A stretch of DNA of 64,000 nt from Rhodamnia argentea (taxonomy: Eukaryota > Streptophyta > Magnoliopsida > Myrtales > Myrtaceae): the NCBI RefSeq assembly GCF_020921035.1, contig NC_063155.1, positions 17,875,311 to 17,939,310 on the forward strand. The letters are read 5' to 3'. Below are positions 54,681-64,000 of the stretch, one piece after another (the first letter of the stretch is position 1; each line of letters starts with the position of its first letter). Under the pieces are notes generated by a model. The model saw only the letters and a list, made by a program, of their open reading frames with translations, made no database searches and was not told where the DNA came from. The position numbers and the translations under genes are program-made.

Positions 54681-54828
54681 GCATTGCTTGCTGAAACATG
54701 CACTTGTTAATATGGAACATCTCCCATGGGCTAATAATAATATGATTGATAAGAAAATAAATTCAGAGTAAAAAATCTTCACAATTTGAGTTTTGATTTT
54801 GGTATTGAGAACGAAATTTCTAGTATAA

Positions 54829-55049
54829 TCTCGTGAATTTGGTTTAGCGGTTAGGGATCTGACTTGTATGTGGATTAGACGTAGCATGACATGTGTTTGA
54901 TTCTCACATCATCATATGCCGGCAATTCCATGCACGAGCCACTCATACGGGGTTTAGACTCGTGTCTTACATGTTCCATGAGGTTCATTCGAGATGTATT
55001 GACTCGAAGATTTATCCATCTAAAGAGGGCTTTCTAGTTATTAAAAAAA
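54829..55049 (+). mobile_element. tRNA-derived SINE with poly(A) end
   Basis: A box A-like tggtttagcggttagggatc (54839-54858) and box B-like gtgtttgattctcac are spaced as in tRNA-derived SINEs. The body continues with gtgtcttacatgttcc and ends in an A-run at 55041-55049. It differs from the SINE at 15541. Confidence 0.6.
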
Positions 55050-56749
55050 AACCTTGAAATGTCAAGTTTGACTTAACCATATCACCTAGTAGAGAAGTGT
55101 TCAATGGCACTGGTTTCTGAGTTATCATGATTGATCACACTCCGACGAAGTACTTCCCTCTTCGTCGGATCGTTAGCAGCGTGTATTGCAACCCGCTCGA
55201 GACATCAACCCCGGGAAGCATGTTGTATTTGTTGGTAGTTTGTTTTACAAACTAACTAAGAGATGCCTTGGCCTACATTGAAAAGATGTGAGTGCGCACG
55301 TGGACTAAATTTGGCACTAACAACAATAACCATCATGTCCTTTTGAAAGAGCGTGATTGCTTACAAAGGGCTCTTACAACATTTGAAGAAGTGCGTCCGA
55401 ATTATGTCTGTTCGGACACAACTGCATAGCCTATCCAAAGGTTGTGTCTATTCGGACATAATTTATTAACTTTTGAAAGATTGTGCATGTTCGGGCTTAC
55501 CTTCTTAACATTTGAAAGATTGTGTCTCTTCAAATGGTTTCTCTATAAATTACTAACCGTTTCTATTCAATTTATTACATTGTCTTCTTTCAAAAAAAAA
55601 ATTTTTTTGTTTCTTTCCAAACGAGAATACAACCATTGTTTTTTCAATTGTTTCCCTAAAGAGATCCTGAAAAAATATCGGAATTGTTATATGCTATTCT
55701 CATCGAGACTTTGTTATATTCCGGAAGATATTTGCCGGAAACCATTAACAACGTTGTGGGCAAATAAATCCTTAAAGATAGTGCTATCATGCCTCAAAGT
55801 CCGATTCATTGTTCATTCCATTCGACGATATCTCCCAATAGTATTATCCGTCACCAAAGAAGATGACCCATCTATTGCTATTATTGCTCAAACTAGTAAG
55901 GCACAAGGCGAAAATCGGGGGAAAGCCATAGTGCGAAGTGAGCTGGCTCTGGAGAGAGATCGACAAGCGGTCGAACCGGCGACACTGTGGACATAGGCTG
56001 GCAACCCGGATCGGAGCAAGGAAGAGGAAGCGCAAGCGTAGTAGAACTTATAGAATCGGAAAGGCTGACCGGGGTTGGAATCGTGAGGATTGAGCACATA
56101 CCTAGTGAAAGCTCCGAAACGGCTCTATGTTTTGTCATGGGTTCACCTATCGAAGCGTACACTCATAAGTGGACACAACGTTTGGAAAGGCTTTTGGGAA
56201 AAGCCTTTGGGAAAATGCAAATGCCTTTAGTCTAAAGGGACTTGGCGAAAAACAAAAACTGTTTGGTAAACTGTAATTTAAAAGTGCCTTGGGAAGAAAG
56301 TTTAGGAAAATAATATTTGGTAAATATATATTCGGAAAGTCATTTAATGCGGTATATTTAGACTTTTTATTTTAATTTGTTTACAATTGGAAAAAGAAAA
56401 CATTGACCGCCACATTTATATGTTTCCAATTGAGAATAATGTAAAAGAGGCGTCCCATCAAATTTATAAATAAAAAAATCATATTAAAGTGGACTTCTTT
56501 CGCAATTAAAAAGTGAGTACTTTCATTATAATAAACATAGTCACATATGCACCGATACAAGATTTACGTTATCATTGAAAATTACAAGTATATTTACTAA
56601 ACTCATGGTTATTCGATCACATAAACGTTCCATATCAAAAGATAAATTATCATTTGAAGCACTAATCCCTTCATTTACATCATTAAGGTTAAATGAATAT
56701 CCATAATCAACATTCATATCAGCTCTTGCAAAATGTGTATCATTGAAGG
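55050..56749. other. Unassigned repeat-like region
   Basis: A plus-strand frame of 184 codons at 55442-55996 is low in complexity at its start and matches nothing I know. 55390-55540 repeats the phrases attcggacat and tttgaaagattgtg several times, like an LTR. 56260-56750 is AT-rich. No gene is supported. Confidence 0.35.
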
Positions 56750-57775
56750 CGTTTCTTCATATATAATTGCGCAAAATCATTGTTGTTATCACAATTTTCA
56801 GTTGTTTTTCAAACAGATAACTTGGCATTTGCATCAAAATCTTCAACTTCTTTTTTAACACACCAAAGGTTTGCTCAATTTCTGATCGCAGCAAAGAATG
56901 AGCACGATACCTCCCAATAACTTGTAGGTGTGAGACATTGCCAAAATTCTAGCAAATGATATCTAATTTCTTTGTATGGTTCTAAATAACCTATTCGATT
57001 TGGATATCCGGCATCTACTAAATAAATTTACCTACACAAATATAATGTAAATTCAATCAACATAGACACGTGTATACATATTACTCTACAAAAATCATTA
57101 ATTCACTAACCTAGAGGAGGATGAGGAAATTGTACATGAGTATCATGAGCTTGTCCTTCTCAACCAGCCCAAACATAAATAAATTCTGTGTCAAAATTAC
57201 TTACTGCTGATATATTTTGAGTTGGTGTTCCTTTTCGACCAATAAAATGAATATGATCGTGCGTACGTACCACTATTGGAATGTGTGTGCCATCAATAGC
57301 CCCAATAGAATCCTGACACGAAAATGAAAATATTATTATATAATCGAAATATATGTTTAGTTCTACATTTATATTGTATAAGTGAAACATACCTTAAAAT
57401 ATGGATAAAATCTTCGATTATTTCTGATCTTCTTTGGAACTTCCCTAAATTGCCGATCATCAAATCCTTTTCCATTGCACATGCATTATCTAATACTAAG
57501 CTAAAGTACCAACTTATGGTTTCCTCGGAGCGCTAAAAGCGCTCTTATACTAACCTATTACCCATACCACATCCTAGAATGAGAAGAAATATTCTAAGCA
57601 TTTCTGTTACATGAATATTCCTAGTTCCTTGAAGATCATAGCATGTTACTAAATCATGCATTAAATTATTAAATATGATCCTATCCATTCTAAACATTTG
57701 ATAGCGTCTTATCGGATTAGCATCTTCGCCCATCAACTCTTCTAACCATTCATTTCCTGTATATGAAGATGTCAT
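56750..57775 (-). pseudogene. PIF/Harbinger transposase (HARBI1-like) remnant
   Basis: Minus-strand pieces in order: 57775-57545 (GNEWLEELMGEDANPIRRYQMFRMDRIIFNNLM); 57475-57390 region (MEKDLMIGNLGKFQRRSEII); 57340-57160 (the DDE core SIGAIDGTHIPIVVRTHDH, RKGTPTQNISAVSNFD, FIYVWAG); and 57050-56790 (YLVDAGYPNRIGYLEPYKE, RYHLLEFW, then after a frameshift RAHSLLRSEIEQTFGVLKKK). The order and spacing match plant Harbinger nucleases with their usual intron. The right side abuts the duplicated retroelement fragment at about 57797. Inactive. Confidence 0.82.
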
Positions 57776-57796
57776 ACATGGTTATTTGTAACTGTA

Positions 57797-59699
57797 TAAC
57801 CAGCCATTTCTAAGAAGCATTAAAATCCCAAAATTTTCCATTTTTATTGTAGAAGATGAACAATCGACTATTAAACATATTTGTCAATTTATAGCCCAAT
57901 GCGGAGAAACAAAGACAAATGACTTTTCAAGGCTTAGGTTATTTCCTTTGTCCTTGTCGAAAATTGCTTTTGACTGGTACACCCACCGACTTACCACCTA
58001 ATTTAGTATGTAATTGGGCAGAAATGGAGAAACAATTCCATTCTCAATTTTATTGAATGATGCCTAAGGTATCTATTATTGATTTGGCTACACTCTATCA
58101 GTACAATAACGAGTCGGTCGATTAGTTTATTCATCAATTTAAAAAGACTAGAAATAAATGCTTTACTTCACTCTCGGAGAAAGAATCCGCGAATTTGGCT
58201 TTCAATGGATAGAAATTCAATCTAAGAGAAATGTTCGAATACCAAAACTTTTCCAATTTATTTGAATTGGCAACGGGTGTGTCTAACTCTAGGCAACTAC
58301 TTAAGAACAAAGATAGAGGGGCTATAAGAAGATTTTACACAAAATGTGGCTTCTCTGAAAAAACGTGACTGATGATGAATCTAACCAAGATAACATTCGA
58401 CAAAGGAAAATTGAATTTGCTGAAGACAAGGGGGCACATTTTGACACCTAATTACTTAATATGAAAATCAGTTAATCCATGAATGATTCAATTCTTTTAA
58501 GGGAGCATTTGTTGACACAAAAAAAATGGCCAACTTTTGATTGTTATTGGCAAGTATCGGACTTAGCCGATAATAGCAAAGTTTGGTCAATAATGAACAG
58601 AGTAAATGATAATTTGAAGGGAATCAGTAACTCACCGGTGAAGTTATCGACAACACAACGTGAAGTTATCAAGAAATTCTTGAAGTTTCTCGTAAATTCA
58701 TCGGTATCGAGGGTGAGCGCCCGACGCGAAGATAAATGTTGGTTGGTTATGTCTTATCTATTCGTGCAACAACTTCCACTGGAAAGGAAGTTATTTGTTC
58801 TTTCTAATTTGGTAATCACTATGTATATCCTCCGTTAGTTATAAGTACCCTAAGTATACTCTTTAGAAGCCCCCTTCAATCAATGACAGAACTCAATATT
58901 CTTTACATTTATCTTTACTTTCCGCAACTTTATATTCTTGTATCTTTCAATTCCCGTACTTAAATTGTAGTTTCGGACACTTTGTCACCATTTAAATTCC
59001 GATATCATATCTATCTATCATCCCACTTTATCGTCAATTAAATACCGGCAAAGTGTTGTGTACCTCATCGTCGATTAAATTCCAATGATAATTTGAAGGG
59101 AATCGGTAACTCACTGTGAAGTTATCGACAACACAACGTGAAGTTATCAACGAAATCCTTGAAGTTTCTTGTAAATTCATCGGTATCGAGGGTGAGCGAG
59201 CGACGCGAAGATAAACGTTGGTTGGTTATGTCTTATCTATTCGTGCAACAACATCCACTGGAAAGGAAGTTATTTATTCTTTCTAATTTGGTAATCACTA
59301 TGTATATCCGCCGTTAGTTATAAGTACCCTAAGTATACTCTTTAGAAGCCCCCTTCAATCAATGACAGAACTCAATATTCTTTACATTTATCTTTACTTT
59401 CCGCAACTTTATATTCTTGTATCTTTCAATTCCCGTACTTAAATTGTAGTTTCGGACACTTTGTCACCATTTAAATTCCGATATCATATCTATCTATCAT
59501 CCCACTTTATCGTCAATTAAATACCGGCAAAGTGTTGTGTATCTCATCGTCGATTAAATTCCAACGAAGTATACCCCTTTCTCATGATTCGTTGAGACTT
59601 CCTGTCCGAATTACCACGAAACCCGATTCATTTTAAAACAGCCAAAAATCACAACTTTCGGTGAAAGATATTCCCTCGCGCACGAATTCCAGCACAACA
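57797..59699 (+). mobile_element. Gag-only LTR retroelement, copy B (3' part)
   Basis: From aaccagccatttctaag at 57798 it matches copy A from 41321: the gag 3' part with stops, the purine-rich tract, then a 3' LTR starting TGTTGACAC at 58510 and ending ttccagcacaaca near 59699. The LTR is not deleted as in copy A but carries an internal tandem duplication. The 5' LTR and gag start are absent. Confidence 0.7.
58606..59563 (+). repeat. 479-bp tandem duplication inside an LTR
   Basis: 58606-59084 and 59085-59563 are almost identical head-to-tail copies, both starting atgataatttgaaggg and ending gtcgattaaattcca. A handful of substitutions distinguishes them. The second copy continues into the unique LTR end. 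Confidence 0.9.
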
Positions 59700-59703
59700 A
59701 AAT

Positions 59704-60338
59704 CGCAATGCCTTTTAGCTGGATGGACTGGCTTAAGGGGTCACGTCGCGCCCCACCATCTATGAGAGCAACTTTACCGGATGCTCATGATGCCGACGAT
59801 TTGCGTGCATTCATGAGAATTAATCCGAGTCCTCGTACACATTATACTATAAAGAAAAGAGAAAGAAATATTATACAGAATCATGTTCTTCCTACCGATC
59901 TAGATACTAGATAGATCATATTCTTCTAGCGAAGCATGTCATAAGTTTCACTCATTTTTGGTATTTGGGCCAAATTCCCCTTTGATGGGGCATGATCTGG
60001 CGTGGTGAGTGCAAGTTTTTATGTGAACTAGGTTGTACCGGGGAAAAGAGAATCTATAGCTATAACACAGACCTTGTTCCTTACCAATATGACGATTCCA
60101 CAAGCAATTGGTTGCAAAATGCTCAGTGTCCCAATGAGCACCCATAAATCCATTCAGAATATAAACAAGCGGGCTGTACTTTCTCAGCAACAGCCCCAAG
60201 AAAATAGCAGAGAGTCGGCACTACGTCGAACAGCATGCAGCATAAGTACAAGGGGGCGCAATAGAGCAAGAAACAGTAGGATATCGGCCCGTAAATATAG
60301 CTAGAACTGTCTCAGGAAAATGATCAGACATACATACG
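59704..60338. other. 3' flank of AMI1 copy B
   Basis: Matches 42219-42839. A 68-codon open frame begins at 59708 (MPFSWMDWLKGSRRAP...); it is broken in copy A and matches no family I know. The rest is probably 3' UTR of the amidase gene. Confidence 0.45.
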
Positions 60339-63335
60339 TCAAACTGATTTCTCTGCAATAGCAATTTCTTCCTCAAGAGACTCATACAGTGTCTCGACGA
60401 GGTCTAGCAGGAACCCATCGGCGCCGCGTTTTGCCAGCAAGGATATCGAGATAGGCAAATTTCCGTGCAGCCCCATCGGTATGCTTACCTGTAAGTGTGA
60501 ATTGCAGACACTTAATTATAGATTGCATGGAAGCATTACATTAATCAAGATAGAAGCATCATAGCTTTACGGTTGCATAGTGAAAGACAATTTGTGCAAC
60601 CTGACAGAATCCCGATACACCGGCAATGGAAAGCAAACTGAATGCCTTAGCACGAAAAACTTCCAGGGAAGATGCATCTGTTTGTAGCTTTGGGGGAGGC
60701 CCAGGAACCGTGGGGATTGCAAGGATACCGAAATCCTGTACCAAAGAGAATAGCACCTTCTTCTTTTACAATTCAAATTGCTCGAGAGAGACAAACGAGG
60801 ACAGTATTCTTTGATAATTCCTCCAGTTATTTGGTCAATTATACATTTCTTTTGGCAAATTCACCAATTCTTTGATAATTCTTACTCTGTCAATCATGCA
60901 TTTCTTTTGGAAAATTCATAACATAATGTTAAACATAGCAAGAAGCCAAGAACAGTTACAGAAGACAACTGTGAACTCAAGGCATGCGAGATGACCAGAG
61001 AGGGACATACCCCAAGTAGGGAAGTAAGAGCAGCATGGAATTCTTTCTTCACTGACCGACAGACATCAATATTTTCCTCAGTCATCTGGAGGGCTTCCCT
61101 GACCCGATCTGATATTAGCGGGCCCAAATCAGGATTGACAGCATAGACCCATTCCTTATGGTTATTCTTGAACTCATACCTACGATTCAAGGTTAATCAC
61201 AATTCTTCTCTAGACAGCGGTTCTCTTTAATATCCCACACAATGCACAAATGGAATAAAATCCAACGAGGATTTAGATCCACATCACCACCTCTGAAGCA
61301 ACCGCCTTGCACTAGAAAGAGCTGCCAAAGATGGAATGTTGTTTAGATGATCCTCATTTATTTCAGACAGGAAAGAACTCAAGGCCGGAACGTTGTCTCT
61401 GATGTAGTCCCCAAGGATGCTGTGCTTAATTATATCACCTGCGCTGATTCGCATTATGGAGACATCAGATACAAAGACAAAAATGAGTTAGGCACTAGAC
61501 ATATATTAGTTGAGACATTATCCAACTCCAGTCCAGCTCAACTCCATCTCTAGTGATAAGTTCCTTCCACATTACTGTGCTTCAGGACTGCCTGCACAAT
61601 TTGAGCTAAACCATTTACTGCTTTATCTTCTTACCTCCGTATAATTTCTCAACTGATCTTACAAGAGCTTGAGTCAGTCGCTCAGTTGGAATGCTTAAAA
61701 GCTGGAAACAATCTCGCGGAATAATGATCTGACTAGGTCTAATGGGATCTTCATCAGGCAACTCGAGAAGAACACGACCGACCTGCTTCAAGACGCTTGG
61801 TTCCCTAGCAAACCACCCTAGATAAGACCGCAAAGAAAGACAACAGCAAACAAATATTCATGTACAAGCTTATCGTGGCAGGAACCTAGAAAGGAAGCCA
61901 ACAAAATAAATTCACACCTATCATGAACGTGATTATGTGAATACTTTCGTAGATGGGGAAAGCTTGTGTATGCAACAGAAAAAACAGAACAAGGAAGATG
62001 TGTGAAGCAGCCAGTTGGCCGCTGTGTTATCATTTCAGAATACTTGAAGATGAAAGTACGGTGCAATACAAAACCTACGGAGAAAGGAGACAAAAAGTTT
62101 CGAAAGAGGCACACTGTTTACCATGTGTCTACTAATGTTAGGAAAAAAAAAAAAAGGAACCTAAGTCTTTCATTGAACTTTCCTTCTTTAAGAAGCTGAA
62201 ACCCATGACTATTTTCATTGAAAGCTTGAGGCCATGAAAAAGCAGAATTCTCACCCACTGTATCAAGACTTTGTGCCATGGGAATGACTCCAACAGTGCT
62301 AACGGCATTATGTGAAGGCCGAAATCCAAGAATTCCACAATGTGATGCGGGTACTCTTACACTTCCTCCAGTGTCGGTTCCTGCAACCATGCAGAACATT
62401 TAGCTTCCTTCAAAGGGTAAACTGAGAAAATCTCAGAGCAATTCCAGATGAAGTGCTTTACCCAGGGAGAAATCAACAAGCATAGCTCCTACTGCAACAG
62501 CAGAACCACTGGAAGATCCTCCAGGCACGCGATCCGGTGCACATGGGTTCCTTGGCGTGCCATAATGCTTATTCTCCCCATCTATGCTGCCACCACATTA
62601 AGAATTATTTCGGTGAATTACATTCCTCACTTTAAAGTAGAACTTCCTTTGGAAGCTAATTAAGAAGGAAGAGGCTACCTTGGAAATTCCATTCTCAAGC
62701 TAGAATTCCTCAAAGTCAACCTCGGTGAACTATGTATGTGATGCATTTAGCCCGTCTTTTCCTTGGTAAGCATTCCTATCTTAAGCTAACCATCCGAGTT
62801 CAAAACAAGATACGCAAAAGAAAGTTCTCAAATCATGATGCCTTCTTCAATGGCAAGTCAAGAAACTTCCTTCCAAGATTCAGAACTCTAAAATCTGATC
62901 TTGGGAAGACTATCTGAATGCGACTGCATTGCAGGTTGTCTAAAGTAGTTAGCAAGAAGCTGGTACACAGTCTTTGGCAGCTCTAGCCATGCAACTAGTC
63001 TAGCTCATCCCCAATTGTCTCTGCAAGCTAAGGCTAAGGCTAAGCACAATTACACACCTACCTTATCTTGATTCCTTGCGTGCTCTCTACTGTTGACAGA
63101 AAGCCACAATTCTCGAGTTTGAGTAGTATTTTTCAATCGCAGCAAGACGCTGAGTTTATAAGCCAATTTCGCAGACACTAACCTGTATGCCATTTCATCC
63201 ATGACAGTTTTTCCAACACATGTAGCGCCCGCTTTCAACACATCTAAAACAGCTGGAGCTGTGGAAGATGCAGGCACGTGAGTCCTTGCCCAATCAGGAT
63301 TTCCAAACCCAGTCACATGTCCTTCGATGTCGAAA
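60339..63335 (-). CDS. AMI1: Amidase 1 (indole-3-acetamide hydrolase type), copy B, 5' exon outside window
   Basis: Exons 2-9 are visible: 63335-63183, 62586-62462, 62380-62255, 61817-61635, 61438-61291, 61179-61011, 60735-60601 and 60488-60339. Every exon has the same length as in copy A and all frames are open. Exon 1, with the catalytic Lys, is expected at about 64154-64266, beyond the edge. The cis-Ser and nucleophile Ser motifs are intact. Visible changes from copy A include VPASH for VPASY beside the active site, EKLYGG for [18 protein letters not shown] for [19 protein letters not shown] for SSAMRLL, LQMTEEN for LQTTEEN, DLGPLIS for DLGPGIS and a C-terminus [11 protein letters not shown]. 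Introns are about 97 percent alike by eye. Either copy could be functional; the His beside the active site makes copy B the more doubtful one. Confidence 0.9.
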
Positions 63336-64000
63336 CTGCACATGGAATTCCGTAGGAAAATACCAACACAAACTTCAGTCTCAGAAATGTCCAACTACAC
63401 ATAGCAGCAGGAATCAATGTGAAGTTCCAAGCCTTTTCACAGAAGAAGCATGTATGAGTAGTGCTACCATCGTGAGAAACACATGGTAATAGTTAGATCT
63501 CTCCCTTTAATTCAGTGATAAATGTAAACTGCGAAGACTCACTCGCTAGACCAAGGATGAAATTCCGACATTTACGGAAACAAAAACATATCGATCAAAA
63601 CAAATTTTCCAGCTACAAGTCAATCAGGCATATGCAGTGAGCTTTAATCGAGCTGTCTATGCTCCATTCTTTGTACTCTTTTCAAAAACTTTCAGGAAGA
63701 AAAAGCGGGGAGCATCACACACCTCGTCATCAATTTGACACGGTGTGTGATGGTACTCAAAATGACCACCTCCCCCACTTTTCTTTGCTGCTTTGAACAC
63801 GGGTCCCCCCACATTCGCCGATTATATCTAACTGATCATCGAACCCCATGTCAGCTGAACACCTGGTAATGGGTAAGTGATTATCTTCTCATTTGGTCTT
63901 CGTTTTCCCGTGACAAGGTTCAATACTTCATTGAATAATCTGAAGCTAATAGCTACTTACTACCCAAGCAGACCCATCTTCACAAACCACGCAAAAGTGG
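63336..64000 (-). other. Intron 1 of AMI1 copy B (open at the edge)
   Basis: This matches 45836-46500 of copy A nearly base for base, including the phrase cacctcgtcatcaatttgac. It holds no transposon insertion within the visible part. Confidence 0.8.

Noticed and set aside
55442-55996. 184-codon plus-strand ORF as a gene
   Set aside because: Low-complexity N-terminal part with repeated LTR-like phrases, no domain recognised, and no splice or promoter support.

Overview
This window is nuclear DNA of a flowering plant. Its genes have many short GT-AG introns and plant-specific families (P-type cyclin, plant MIRO, CYP749-like P450, AMI1 amidase), separated by plant transposons (hAT, Mutator-like, Harbinger, tRNA-derived SINEs, LTR elements). 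It is a eudicot. The repeats and gene style remind me of Myrtales such as Eucalyptus, but that guess is weak. No bacterial, organellar or CRISPR sequence is present. All exon boundaries were read by eye from splice sites, reading phase and remembered family sequences.

Layout. Bases 1-1.4 kb hold a copia-like 3' end split by a small Mutator-type MITE. 2.2-4.6 kb is a five-exon CYP749A-like P450 with one in-frame stop. 6.2-8.6 kb is mitochondrial ketopantoate hydroxymethyltransferase (pantothenate/CoA synthesis). 11.4-12.5 kb is a P/U-type cyclin. 13.4-20.0 kb (minus) is a 14-exon MIRO GTPase with a SINE in an intron and a small hAT MITE upstream. 21-29.3 kb is transposon territory: a foldback element, then a decayed MULE with long inverted ends that carries a nested 1.63 kb LTR element lacking coding capacity. 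29.7-30.7 kb (minus) encodes a small GPI-anchored protein. 31.9-33.2 kb (plus) is a short-chain dehydrogenase of the glucose/ribitol dehydrogenase type. It converges on mevalonate kinase at 33.8-36.8 kb (minus).

39.5 kb to the end is one complex duplicated locus. A gag-only LTR retroelement (39.5-42.2 kb) lies beside a complete AMI1-type amidase gene (42.8-46.8 kb, minus). A hAT transposon with a perfect 8-bp target duplication sits about 150 bp upstream of its start codon. The hAT body plus a ~250-bp tandem repeat has itself been duplicated head-to-tail (47.0-54.1 kb). A fragment of a basic-7S-globulin-like protein, a second SINE and a Harbinger transposase remnant follow. From 57.8 kb the retroelement end and the amidase gene are repeated, about 17.5 kb from the first copy; the second gene runs off the right edge before its first exon.

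The intact genes are ordinary unlinked housekeeping or metabolic functions (CoA, isoprenoid, auxin, mitochondrial transport, cell cycle) and do not form a pathway cluster. The unusual content is structural: the nested elements, the amidase duplication, and transposon insertion next to that gene. I found no convincing undescribed molecular system.
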